Source of the DNA: Notamacropus eugenii
Taxonomy: Eukaryota > Chordata > Mammalia > Diprotodontia > Macropodidae
DNA: 64,000 nucleotides
Assembly: GCF_028372415.1 (NCBI RefSeq)
Contig: NC_092878.1
Coordinates: forward strand, 137,428,250-137,492,249
Direction of reading: 5' to 3'
This document shows positions 22,928-37,300 of this stretch, piece by piece. How positions within the stretch are numbered: the first letter of the stretch is position 1; the number at the start of each line of letters is the position of its first letter. Below the pieces are notes generated by a model, which saw nothing but the letters and a program-made list of their open reading frames with translations, did no database searches and was not told the DNA's origin. Position numbers and translations under genes: made by a program.

Positions 22928-25900
22928 GTAAGTGACTTGATGCCATGGAATCTGACTACAAATTTTTCATTTTAGCTGCCTGATAATTCTGCGAGCAAAA
23001 CTATGTCTTTTACTGTTGTTTGCCTTTAATCTTCAAAGAGGACCATGATACCAGGAAGGTGATATCTTGACTTGCAAGTAAATTGAATTTAAGTGAAGCA
23101 GGGCTGTGCAAAGTCACCAGCCTCACTCTCCCCTGGAATCATCTGGGTCCAGTGACAAGATATAGATCAGGATGATTGGAGATGGCCCCAGATACAGTGG
23201 AAGACCGGTAATGGTCTTAGTTTGACTGAGGCAACACCCATTCAGTGATTAAGCCTGGTTAAAAAATGAGGTGAAAAATGGCTTCTCTTACCTAGTCAAA
23301 AAAAAAAAAATTAATCTGGAAGGGAAAGATCCTTGGGGTTTCTGACCAAAACAGAAACAATTGCTATTTCATACTCACTCTGAGGGATCAAAATCCAAAC
23401 AATAAGCAAGTGAAGCTTGGGCTGGGACCTATTGTTGGTCAATCCATAAGAGCCAGAGTGATTTGGGTTCAAGGTATAGTCAACTAGCTTCATTTGAATC
23501 CCAGTGGGCTTTATCAAAACATGATATTCCAGTTCTTATTTCAAGAAATCATAAATAAAACTACATGGGGCAAAAAAGTTAATTGTTCTACTTTTTTTTA
23601 GTGATAGAATAAATAAGTAGGGAAGAGAAAAAAAAGAAATCTAGCCTGTAAATCCCAAGATATCTTGTGAAGTTTCAGCAATTAAAATTTATATTCTTTT
23701 GGGCAGAGCACCCACAGGTAAGGGTATGATTCCCTATGCGGACAGAGGGAAGAGAGGGAGAGGAGGAAGGGAAAGAAGGAAGGAGTGAGCTTCATTGCTC
23801 AACTAGAACTGACCACTTGGGTCCCCAGTGGGGAAACTACTACTACTCAGAGACTGCTGATTGTCCTTTACTCTTGAAGAGGACCCATGACATCAGGAAG
23901 GTGATGCTATGACTTGAAAGTGAATTGGATTTAAGTGAGGCAGGGCTATGCAAAATCACCAGCCTCACTCTCTCCTCCATTTGTTTGGGTTTTGGTAGCT
24001 TGATGATTTTGATTTGACTTTCAAGACAAAAGAAAGCAGTTAAATGCCAACCACACTAAGAAGAAATGTGAACATGCAGCACGAACTCAGGAATCCACAC
24101 AGATTTTCTTGGCTAAAACCAGTACTTTTTACCCAATTTGTTTCAATGGGACAAATATTGACTAGTTCCTAATATGTTGTGAGGAAACACTTGGGGAAGA
24201 CAGAAGCATATGAAAAAACTGGTTTCAAAGACTGATGAGCACTTGACTTGAGATAAAGGACCTGGGTTCTGATCCAACCTCTGACTCAAGTGCCTTAACT
24301 TCTTTGAACTTCAGCTTCCTCAAATATACAATAAGGTTCTAGTCAGCCTCTGAGGTCCTTTCTAGGTCTAGATCTATGATCCTTTGAGTTACAAAATCAA
24401 GCTGATGTCACCACCCACGATCACAACATTTGCACTTAGAACAAATGCCTTCACCTCCTATATCATTAAGAGGATGAAGGTCATCTGATGTAAGGTCCAT
24501 TCAAATGTTGAAACATTCCTTATAGTGTCTCAACATCAACCAATTTGCTACTTTCCTCTGGTCACATAAAATAAGACATATTGTCCTCCTCACTATGACT
24601 AATACGTGTGCCCTTGTTTTCATTCCATGGAAGGTTGGGGGAGGTTGGATTGAAGGGGATGGGAATAAGGAAATGGGCAATGGAGGATGGAAAATGGGAT
24701 TTGAACAAAGCAGCCAGGACAGTCCAAAATCACTAAGCTTTCCCTGGTTTCATAGCTGTCGTCTTCTAGCAAGGCATAGTTTCAAAAGTATTGACTTTTA
24801 ATTTTCATATTTGGGTTTAAATTCTGGATCATTCATTCTCTGCATGACCTTGGGTAAGTCACTTCCCCTAATATGGGGTTCAGTTTACTATAAAATGAAG
24901 GTGTTGGAATGATCTCTAAAGTCTCTTCCAGCTCTGAGCCTATGTGTTTCTTTCTTTTTTGGAGGCAATCAGGGTTAAATGAGTTGCCTGGGTCACACAG
25001 CTGATAAGTGTCTGAGGCCAGATGTGAATTCAGGTCCTCCAGACTCGAGGGCCAGTGCTCTGTCCACTATACCACCTAGCTACCAACCCAAGCCTGTGAT
25101 TTATGATCTTCCTAGGAAAAGGAAGATTCCATGTGCATCTCAGAATTGTTAAAGATGAAGCTATGAGGACATTGTTGCTTGAGTTGATCCAGCTTTCTTC
25201 TCAAGGTGTCCATTCCTTTAAGACTAAAAAGCAACTAAAGTGTCTAGTTTTCATGTGTGATGCATTGGCAGGTTAGTCTTAACAAGATAATGCTACTTGA
25301 GGGCATCTTTGTATCTTTGTGTCTTTGTGTTTATCTTTGTGTCTCTAGCATTTAGCACAACTCCTAGCAAATAATAATTGCTTAATAAATCCTTGTTGAT
25401 TGGCTGATAGATTAGTTGATTGGTTGGTTGTATATATATACTCCAGAACTCCCAATGTAGCATTAGGTAGTCTAGATAGCTGTCTAATTATTTTTGTACG
25501 GGCCTGATGATAGAATGCATTTCTTTCATTTGATGTAGTCCTCAGGTAAGTTGAAAGAAAGAATCATCCCAAAGCTTGCCACCAAGAAGTGAAATATTTT
25601 AGCCATAGGACCTCATTAAGAACACCAACTAAGGTATAGAGTGGATGTGATCTATGTTGGAAAAAGAGTCACATAGATACAATTTACAGGCTTTAAGTGA
25701 CCCAGTGGATGAAGCTCTTAACCTGGAGTCAGGAAGACCCAAGTTTAAATCCTACTCAGACATTTATTGTGGGACTCTGAGCAAGTCACTTAACCTCTGT
25801 GTGCCTCAGTTTTTTCATCTGTAAAATGTGAATAATAATAGCACCTATTTTTCAGGGTTGTTGTGAAGATAACATGAGATTTATGAAGCACTTTGGAAGC

Positions 25901-28900
25901 TATCATACTAATAATTATTAATATAACTATTAATAATTGCTGCTGTTATTATCTTTGAAGTAAGGAACTTATTTGTTTACTTAAGCCTACATTCTTTTCA
26001 TTTGTTTGTTTTGGTTAGAATATTACTATATGGCATTATCCCCCTCCAGAGAAAGCCTGAAAATCTGCATCTTAAAAAGTGACAGATTTATTTTTTCTTT
26101 CCACTCATCCAGGTTTAAACAACACACCTATCTGTGCTGTGAATGATGAGAGTTTCTTTAAAGCACTGTATGATGTTAGCCACATGACCACCCCAGATAA
26201 GGACATACCACCACTCAGCAAAATCATCTATGCTAACAACACCAACTCTTCCAGTGACCCAGGGTCGAATAAAATGAAAACGCCCCCTCGGCCTAACTCT
26301 GGTAAGTCACGAAAGACTTGATGATGTGATAGATGATGGAACTCAAGAGAATAAGAAAAAGAATAAAATCTTTTTTTTAATACTTTGCCAGGTTAGAAAT
26401 AGACTCTTTAGCGGTTTATGAGGATGATCCCTTTCCTGTTAGGTCTAAGATTCAGTATATTCTGCATCAGCAAAGCCCCATGTGCTTGTCAGCTACTATT
26501 AATAGAATATATTTCCTGAATGAGACGTACATTTTCAGATTGCTTTAGGACATTTTCAGCTAATTTCCAGATTTGTTTTGCTTAAATATACATATTTGCT
26601 ACAAGGATGAGCTTTTATTTGGGAAGAGGAGATACATTCCAAATAGCTGGAAAAAAAAGAAAAGAATGGTAATGAAATATTTTAAAAATACACAGAAGAG
26701 AGCAGAAAGAAGGACCAAAGGGAACACAGACACACAGGGCAATGTTAGAATGACAATTTATAGTTTTAATATTTAATATAGAAACATAATTTTAAAAAAA
26801 AGCTATAAGAAACAGAACCATATAAAACCTTTTTCTGTTCTGGTTTGCATAAGAAAATCTTTATGTTTGTTGATGATTGTGTGAACTTCATAATAACAGA
26901 AATTTTTAAAATAATAATTACTCCAAAAAATCCCCCAACATGTTTACTATTTATGTGATGTTGGCTAGGTTAGTTAATCTCCCTGAGTCTCACTTTCCTC
27001 AGCTGTAAAATAAGGTATCATTCCTGTCCTCAGAGAGAGTAGCTTTAGTCACATGGTATATTTAGAAGCTATATTGTGTCTTCTGGCTGAATACTAAAGG
27101 TAAACATATCAGTGGGGGCTCATGAGCTATGGATTTTAAGGGAATGAACGCAAAAAGAACTTTGAACCTGGGGGTAGTTGTCTATTAGGAGGACCTACCA
27201 TGAGTGTTGCGTAGAAGCCCAAGGTGCTACTTATAGACTCCATTATAACCATAGCAATTAGGTACTTGATTTTGTAGTTCACCTGCCAAGATATAGAAAT
27301 GAAAACAATGTCATATTTGAGCAAAGTTCTTGCTCAGATTGACCTAAAACTGTTTTCCCTCAATTCAATTTCAGAGCCCTGTAAACAAATAAAAACCTTC
27401 CGTGAAGATCACTGTGAAGGTGTTTTAAAGATTAAAAAGGTAAGAAAATATTATCAGGTATCTATGTCCAATTATCTCTCTCTGGGTTATTAGCCTTTCA
27501 TTTGCTCTCACGTATCTTTTTCAAAATTTAACAAAGGAATGCATGATACAGTAATGGTGATAATAAGAGTTACAAAATTAACTTATGTTTACATGCTTAA
27601 TCTTTTTATAAATGCACTTACTCAAGTCCCCATAGCTATTTAGGTCAAGAGTAGATTGTAGGAACTCATATTTTTTAACTTCTAGCCCACTACTCATCAC
27701 CAAACTGCCATATGGATGAAAGTATAAAGGAGATACCCAGCATATTCTTTATTCTTATGAAAAAGGTACTTTTCTAATTATAATTTGTAGAACAGCAGTC
27801 ATTGCCACATATAAATTATCAGCTAGACATAGGAATCGCCTGATAAACACTTAAAAGGTCATATATTTTAAAACTTCATTCAACCAGGCCCTCATCAACA
27901 TTATTGAACAAGGAGCATTTGCTCCAAAGACTTTGCCTTCCAAACATACAGCCATTATACTTCTCTGTCTTGGTAGGACAATCATGTGATTTGCTTGAGT
28001 GCATTGCTGCAGTTGAGCCTTGGAAGTTGGGAGAGGCAGATTAGATTTCATACTTCCATTCAGAATGCTGCCTGGTATTGTGATTTTTCTTTGCCTCATT
28101 AAAGGGGCCATGCCCTGGCTACTTCTTAAACAGGCCTATTCGCTGAATGGGCATTACCTCACCCTAAGTAAATAGACCTTGGCCTAAAGGGTCCATTGCA
28201 TCCTGGGTCATCTCCAGTCATCCTATTGAATATCTGGTCATTGGATTCAGATGACTCTGAAGGAGAAGTGATGCTGGTGACTGGGACAGCCCTCTCTCAC
28301 TCAAAACAAAGTCAAGTGCAAGTCATGTCATCATTTCTCTGATGGCATGGTCTTCTTTGGCAACAAAGGACAAACATAACAAGGACTATTACTGCATTAT
28401 TGAAGAACTAAGGAGTAAGACTGAATTTGGGCTTTGGAGACCGGAGAATAAAGCTATCAAACAGAAAGAGAGAAGTGGCATGGTTTATTCGGAAATAACA
28501 CTAAGTCCAGAGCCAGAGGACTCCATGGTCTGTCTCATTATCTCCATAGTCTACATAGTCCCCACCCATGCTCCCAGTGCCTACTTTCTTTCCTTATTTT
28601 AAGAAGTCTTCCTTCTAATTACATACTGGCTCTGTGACTCTGAGCAAGTCATTTGGTCTCTCAGTGTTCTAAACAACTCTCTAAGACTAAAAGTTGAAGA
28701 GAAAGTGCAGAACTATATTGGTAGAAGGAATTTTCTCACCTGAGAATTCCCTATATAGGTGAAAACACAGATATCATCCCTATTTCCTTCTATTCTCCAA
28801 TAGCACAGCCTATTTACATGGGTCATTAATTCATTCTGCTGATTAGTGTGCTGTAGCTGTTTTCTGAAATTTTGCTTGGTTCTTCTCCAGCATAAATGGT

Positions 28901-31303
28901 TATTGGTTGAGTAGACTCTTGGACTTCAGAAATAGGAAACTTTAGTAATAATCACCATCACTAGCCTTTGTATAGTGCTTTAAGGTTTGCAAACCACTTT
29001 ACAAATATTAACTCATTTTATCCTCACAATAACCTTGGCAGGTAGGTGCTATTATTATTCCCATTTTACAGAGGGGGAAACTGAGGCCAACTTGCCAAGA
29101 GTCTTGTAGCTAAATTCAAACTCGTGTCCAAATAATGCAGCATTCTATCCACCTCACACCTTAGCTGTGTGTACGTGTATTCATACATGTGTATGTTGTT
29201 TATCAGCGATGTTTTCTTTAGTCTTAGTATGAATTCTAACTGGAGGAAAAATGTAATGATTGCATTATGTCTGATTTAGGAAGAGCTTCGGGGCAGAGGT
29301 CACATTTCAAACCCAAAGGCAAACCAAGTTCCTGTGGTCTCTGAACACATTAATCCCGAAAGGGAAGTGAGAGGCAAGACAATTTGCATACCGAACTACT
29401 TGGACCAGGAAATAAATGTAAGAGCCATATTTAGTATTGTTATTGTAATCAAAGAAGGTATAAATAAATCAACTATAAGAAGGTATAAGTAAATCAATTA
29501 TAAGAAGGTATAAATAAATCAATTATAAATATCAATTATAAATAAATTAATTATTCTATCAACAGTATTTATTAGGTGCCTGCTATTTGCCAGAACCATA
29601 CTCCCTGACCTCAAGAAGCTTATATTCTAAGAGAGGAGACATTTTATGTATCTATACAGGAATCTATAAACTAGATACCAATACATACAAAGCTCTTTGG
29701 AGAGGCAATCACATTTAGGGGGAATCAAGAAAAGGTTCAAGTAGGAGGTGGTGCTTGACTTTCATGAAGGAAAGCAGACATTCTAAGGGGCAAAGATGAG
29801 GAGGGAGTATATTTTAGGAATGGGGCATAACCAGTGTAAAGATACAGAGACAGGACATTAAACTCCATCTATAAAAAACAGTAAGAAATTAAAAGTAATA
29901 GAAACAAGGAAAAACAGTAATAGAATGTTGCTTATAATATTCTTTACTATGCGCATTGAAGTTTGTGAAGAGAAAGATTCTGGGAGTTGCTGTCTATATG
30001 AATATGTTGGAAGATTGGTTCAGTGTGGCTGACAGACTCAAGTGATATGCTTCTTCCTAACTAACACTTTTTAGCAGGATTGGGAGCAAATCAGATAGGG
30101 AAGGAAAAGAAATAGGAAGTTATAAAACTAGCAGTTTTCAGGAACATTCTTTGTGAGGAGGGGATCTTTCGGGAGACCCTACCTACTCATTGATGCATAG
30201 TTTCCTCAAGGTAACAACATAAGTTTAGATTGGGCAAATAATTTATAGTCATAGTGCACACAGTTATCCTATAGGAATCACTCAGGAGGGACTATGGGTC
30301 TCAATTTCCTTGTCTGTAAAATGAAAAGGTTTGACAAGATGGTCTCTGAAATTCCCTTCCAGCTCCGATTCTATGATCTCTACTGCCCATATGAGATGAT
30401 ACATCCACATGGGTTGTCCAAATGACAAGAATAATGGATAATGTCAATGAACAATCTCCACCTCTATCCATAGGAGACTTTAATTCTTTCCTGCAGGGGA
30501 GAGGAAACTGAGACTGTAAGGTTGGCACTCTGAGAGAAAGGTTACTAGACTAGAATAACATCCATCTGTCCCTCTAAATATTCAAGTCAATAATTCAATA
30601 AACATTTGTTAAGTATGTGCAAGACCCTGTGCTAAGTACTGGGGATACAAAAAAGAAAAAAAAAAGCCTCTGCCTCCCCCTAATGGAGGAAAGACAATAC
30701 ACAAAAGGAAAATGAAAGGGTGAATAGAAAAGCATGATGTTTGTGGAGATGAAACCAAGAAGGGCCACTGATGAAGAATGAGGAATTACCTGAAAAGTTC
30801 AGAGCCCTTTATAAAGGAAGGCTATAGAAGCAGTTCACTGCTCTGCTCTGTAGTCCTCCAACTGGAGGGTAGAGGCAATTGAGATACTAAGGAAATGTTG
30901 AGCATCAAAAGTTGAGTCAATCTGCATGACGAGATTTCAGGTGATAAGTTCATTTTGGAAGAGGCATGATGGTACTGGCACCAAAATCAGCAGAACTACA
31001 GGTAGAAAATGAATTGCTGTCCTAAGGACATTCAAGGAGTAACCCCAGCTTATACCCCATAGGCTTGACTCTTTTCCAAATGTTATTTACACAAAAGATC
31101 ATCACAAATCATGAAACGTGAATAAGCCCATTTACAAATAAGCCTATTTACAATAGCAAACAGAAATCAGGGAAGTTCTGCTTATTAGGATATATCAGAA
31201 AACACTGAGCCAATGAATTCTCCCACTTTGAGGGACTAAGAAAGAGGTTCAGTACTACTACTACTGCTGGTGCTGCTGCTGCTGCTACTACTACTACTAC
31301 TAT

Positions 31304-31342
<39 letters not shown>

Positions 31343-34300
31343 CCCATAGAGATCAAAGAAATAAGAAAAGAATCTATATATACAAAAATATGTATAGCAG
31401 ATCATTTTGTGGTGGCAAAGAAATGGAAATTGAGCATATGCTTATCAATTACGGCATGGCTGAATGAGATGTGGCATATGATTATGCTACATGAAATGAG
31501 GAGGAGGGTGGTTTCCAAAAACCTTGGCAAGACCCATATGAACTGATGCAAAATAAAATGAGAACTGGGAGGTCGTTGTGCGCAGTAACAGCAATGTTGT
31601 AATGATGATCAACTGTGAAAGACTCAGTTACTCTGATTAATATAATGATTCAAGATAATTCCAAAGGACTCATGATGAAAAAAAAATGCTATCCACCTTC
31701 AGAGAGAGAACTGATGAATTGTGAGTGCAAATGAAGTATAATCTCAATTTTTTTTTTTGATGTGGCTAATATGAAAATGTGTTTTGCATGACACCACACG
31801 TATTAATTGTTTTTTTTTTTCTTCTCAGTGAGCAGGAGAGAAGTAGGAGGGAAAGACAGAATCTAGAACTCAAAATTTAAACAGAAAAGAATATTAAGAA
31901 ATAAATTAAAGTTTTTTTATTTCAATCAATTAAATCAATCAAATCTAAAAAAATAATAATATCAGAAACCAACTTAGCAAAGTTGAAGAGTCGTAATAAT
32001 TTCCAAAAAGGGCTGGAACACTTTAAGAGACAATGGAAAATACTGAACACATAACTATTTTCAGGAGACTAAGAAAAAGAAATGGGGAGTGCATTTAGTG
32101 TCCATTTAGACAATATATTTCTTATTCTATCACATTGGGTTTAGTCATCTAATTCATGGAGCTTTTTGCTTCTGGGAAACATTTTTCCTAGGAAATTCTG
32201 TGTTGAAAGGGTCCATCCTTGATTAGTATTCACAAATTATCCAGTCTAATATTCTTTTTTTTAAAAATTCCTTAACACCTTTATGGAAAGTTTTGAGTTC
32301 CAAATTCTATCCCTCCTCCCTTAGCCAGTAAGCAATCAGATATAATTATGTAAAACATTTCCATATTATTCATTTTGTTTAAGAAGACCTTAATAAAAGA
32401 AAAAAATGAAAGAAAAAAGTGAAAATAGCACGCTTTAGTCTGTATTCAAACAATATCAGTTCTTTCTCTGGATAGTATGCTTTGGGGTAAGTCCTTAAGA
32501 TTAGTCCTTTGGGATTGCCTTTGATCATTGTATTACTGAGAATAGCTAAGTCATTCATGATTCTTCATTGATAAAATTGCTGTCATTGTGTACAATGTTC
32601 TCCTGATTCTATTAACTTCACTATGTAACAGTTCATGTAAGTCTTTCCAGGTTTTTCTGAAATCATCCTACTTGTCATTTCTTATAGCACAATAATATTC
32701 CATTACAATCATACACTGAAGCTTATTTAGCCACTCTCCAATTGATGGGTGTCTTTTTGATTTCCAATTCTTATCCACCACAAAAAAAGCTGCTGTAAAT
32801 ATTTTTGTACAAATAGGTCCTTCTCCCTTTTTTGGATATCTTTGGAATGTAGATCTAGCAGTGGTACTGATGTATCAAAGGGTATTTTTCTCCAGAATGG
32901 TTGTATCAGTTCACAACTCCACCAACAGTGCATTAGAGTCCCAGTTTTCCAAGTTCCCCTCCAATATCCAACATTTTTCTTTTTTGTCATATTAGCCACT
33001 CTGATAGGTGTGAGACCTCAGAGTTGTCTATTTTGCATTTTTGTGATCAATCAAATCACTAAATCAATAGTGATTTAGAGCATTTCTTTCATATGCCAGT
33101 CCAATATTCTTAAATTCAAAAATATGTATCCTTCAGTCAAGATCTTGGTGTCTTTAATCTAGGTGTCAGTTGTTAGCAGTACCTGGAATGGGCCTTTTCA
33201 CATTATTTCTAGGGCAAGTTTGCAGAAGTATCCCCTTTACCATGTCAAGTTTCCAGATCACTTGTGGTGATTCTCTAGGCAACATTATCATTGCCCTGCT
33301 AGGGATAAGACTTACTACTATTTAGTAAGGTCTGAGAAAAACCTCTTTACATTTGACCTTCCAAAATTAGTTCATGCAATGAAAGTAGTAGTACAAGTCT
33401 TACAGAGTCAACCTTATGAACATCAAGACTATATATACAGGAACAATATCAGACTAGATCACCTATAATTCATCTGAGGATTTAGAGAGTTTTTAATATT
33501 CACATACCATTTGCATTTTCTACCTTGCTTGAACACTGTAAGTAGCACAAATAATGTAGTTTATTTACTACAGGAAAAAAATGCAAACATCCTTGATATA
33601 AAATGATGTCTCTTTTCTTTTGATATTGTCAGAGAGAAACTTCAAACAGGAAAAATAAGTTTATAAAAGTATATAAAGTTTATAAAATTATATAAAGTTT
33701 CTTTGTAAGTATTAAAACAATTTTATATGTAAAATCCTTAATCCAATTAGTGAATTTATGCAGTCACTAAAACTTAATCAAAATTTATGTATCTTAGCCA
33801 TTTTAAAATAAAATTCATCTGGGGATATTCAAATGGACCTGAAGGAAGTTCTTTCTTTGCTCTTTCTTTTTCACTCTTGTTCTATATTATCTCTAGGACC
33901 AAATACTTTAATATATTATCTAGGAACATCATTTTTACTTGAACATTTGGTCACTAATTTTAATAGGTAACATTTGGGAACCAATCATATATATCCTAGT
34001 TCTCAAGTGAAAAGTTTAATCTTGTTGGTTTTCTCAAAGTAAAGATTACTACTTTATTAAAAATTAAAACTTTTACATCCTTATGGCATAATTCTCCCTT
34101 TGGGGGATATATGTTATCCTCATATCACTCAGAAAACATGTGATGCTTTAAGAACATAATCTTATAAATAAATATAAAACTACTAAATCAATGAGCAAAG
34201 AGATGTCAAGCATAAGAACCGATTTATCCCTGATTGCTTAAGTTGAGAAATTGAAACAAGAAGTAGCTAGAAATTCAGAATGGTAAAAATAAAAGCTTTA

Positions 34301-37300
34301 TGTTTCTATATGCATCCAATTATTGTGTCTAAGAGATGTCTGAGTATTGTTATAAGTATTGCTATAAATCTTTATAATTTACCTGTCATTATTATTATAG
34401 AGAAGAGACATAATTGTAATAACATCAAGACTGTTCTCTTAGACCTAATCCTAAAGGCATAGACTGACCTACCATAGATGTAACAGGATAAAACTTCTTT
34501 AATTGTGCTTGATTCTAAGTAAGAGTAACAATGAACTTTTCAGAGCAGCCAATCAAATAGCAAAGTTCCATATCATTCACAGGGTATCATAGCCAGGCTC
34601 AATATTATCCAAGTGGGAAACCTTCCTTTTTGGAAGGCAAATAGCAAATGGGGAAACTGAATCAAGAGAATCTTATCTTTACCGTTAAGGCCTTTTCAAC
34701 CTTCTTAGATATCTATAACCACCTGTAGCAACTCTCAGAGATCACTCCCTCTGAGCAACTTATAACATTTCCCTTGAATAATGGATTTCTAGCTTAACAA
34801 TAATTTAAACAGTTATATCTGAATGCAAAACTCAGAAAAAATCAAACTACAGTATCAAGAAATTTTGCCTCACAAAGGAAATTTCACTATCGCATTTTAA
34901 CTATATCTTAATATAGTTATTTTTTTGTTGTTGCAATAGCATTCAGTTAAACCACAATTAATTTCAAAAAATGAAACATTTATCCTTAGTACTCACCAAA
35001 TACATAAAAGACCTTGCTATAAAGCAAAAAAAACCCTTTCATTTGTGAGTGTGTATGTGTACATACGTATACATTGTTCATGTATATATATATTGCCTTC
35101 AGATATTCTGATATAATAATTAGCAAAGATTAAGAAAATAATCACTTGCTGAGATTTCATACAAAAAAGTATATGATGGTTCAGTCAAAATTCAGAAAGA
35201 CAGTAGCTCCTGGTAGCCTGGATAGCTTAAGGTATCATATTAAGTTCTAATGCAAGAAGAAAAATATTTTGAACTAAATTTCAGTGCATACTATTTTAGC
35301 TAGGTAGCACAATGGATAGAGTGCTGGGCCCAGAGCTAGGAAGATCTGAATTCGATCTGACCTCAGACACTCACTAGTTGTGTGACCCTGGGCAAATCAC
35401 TGAACTTCAGTTTCCTCATCTATAAATTGTCATAATAATAGCACCTACTTTGCAATGTTGTGACAAATGAGATAATAATTGTAAAGTACTTAGCACAGTT
35501 CCTGGAACACAGTTAAGTGTTATATAAATGTTAATGATTATCATCACCATTAATATCTAGTTTGATTTTCATAATCAATTAGTATTCTAATTTACTATCA
35601 TAGAGCATACAAGGCTCTCAGCCTCTCATCAGTCATACATTTTTTAGTTACTTCTCCCACTGAGCTGATGAGACTTTCTGACTTTGTCCAAGTAGAAAAT
35701 TCCAAGGAACCTGGGAAAGCCCCAAAGAATTTTACATAAAATGAGAATTTACATTGTCTTTTGGACTTTTTTGCCAAACACTAAGTATTTATCATTATTA
35801 TTAATTTAAAAGCAAAATATACCCAAATAACTCCTTAAGATAGTTTGTTAATCATAATGAGAAAAGTCTTTAATAAATGACAGCCCAAACTGATAATTTA
35901 ATTCAGATCATAAGAGAAGTTCATCTAATATAAATACGGTAGATTCTAGGTATCATTTCAAAATTAACAATTTTTACACAATAGCTTACCAAAATTACAA
36001 TAAAAAAAACCATTAGGCGCACAATAATAATATGTAACAATATTATTAACTCAAACTATGAAAGACAAAACTATTTATTGCCAATCAAATGATTGATTTT
36101 GTTGGGTGAATTTATGAATTGCTGTACATAAAAATAATGTCATCATTTTATCAATTTTGATTCTATACTAGTGGCATTCAGCAACCCGTATAGAGTAATT
36201 AAAATGAAACAGTATTATAGTTTCAAAAAATGACATGACGAGTCACTATTCAGAACATATATTAACCATGTTGTACATAGTGATTTCTCTGATTAATTTA
36301 TTAAAACTCAATACAAATCGAATTCTTAATTTTTCCAATATTAAATTTTGTTACATTTTTATGTAACTTTTATGTAAGAAACAATAATAGTATTAAAATT
36401 GCTTTAAAAAATAAGGCTCAGGGAGCATGAGGAATCTCAGAATTCACTGTACTCTTGTGAGGAGAAAACAAATACTTCTCCAATATAGAAGAATAATTTG
36501 ATAGGTATGACAAATCTAAATGCTTCTATCTAAGTATTTCAACATTTTTATAATAATGTACTAAGCTTTAGGCTTTTCTTTTGACTTATTCTAGACCTTT
36601 TGAAAGCTGGCAAAGATGAGAATCTTGTATTATGTCAATGTGGGTAAAAGAAAATCACTAGTTCACATTCCTGCTCTTCAAGAAATCCAAACTCTTACTA
36701 CTCCTTACCTTCTAATTAAGCTTTACATCCAGTCACCAGTCATCTTTTAATAATTTCTTTCATTTTCTTCTTATGGGTTTTAGATTAACAGCCTTCAAAA
36801 TGACACCTCTCTTTCCACTTTCTAATTCAGTTACTACTTTCCTTCACTGCTTTCTCAATCCCTAATATCTTTATTTCCCAACCATCTCCCAACCCATCTA
36901 CAAAACTATTTTTCTTTTTCTCCACTGAAACTTTTCATTTGTAAATGATCAAAATCTTTACTTTTCCCTGGTCAGAACTGAAGCAAGTGTCTTCTCTCAG
37001 CAATACTGTGATCTAAATCACAGCATTTCTTAAACTGGGAGGGAGAAAGTTTGGAATTCAAAATTGTATAAATAATGAAAGTCAAAAATTGTCTTTACCT
37101 GTAATTGGGGAGAATAAAATACTATCAAAATTAATCAGCAAGTAGTTATTAATAACCTACTATGTAGTAGGCCAGGAGTACTTAGTCTTTTTTTGTGTCA
37201 TGGATCCCTTTGTCAGCAAAGCTAACAGAGCCTTTGTCACAATAATGTTCTTAAAAGCGTACCATAAAACTAATTATATTGAAATAAAGCTATCAAAATA

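Larger units (their letters stand above)
22928..26112 (+). other. C4orf17 intron 1
   Basis: It runs from the donor gtaagt to the acceptor atccag. It is filled with SINEs in both orientations and an L2 end, listed separately. No further exon is needed, since exon 1 and exon 2 share a split Gly codon. Confidence 0.8.
27440..29279 (+). other. C4orf17 intron 3
   Basis: It contains the composite SINE at 28105-28385 and a reversed CORE-SINE at 28955-29155. The 28342-28602 open frame starts inside the SINE and is not a gene. Confidence 0.7.

Noticed and set aside
31148-31467. Poly-Leu and poly-Val frames
   Set aside because: Translations of the CTA/CTG triplet repeat.
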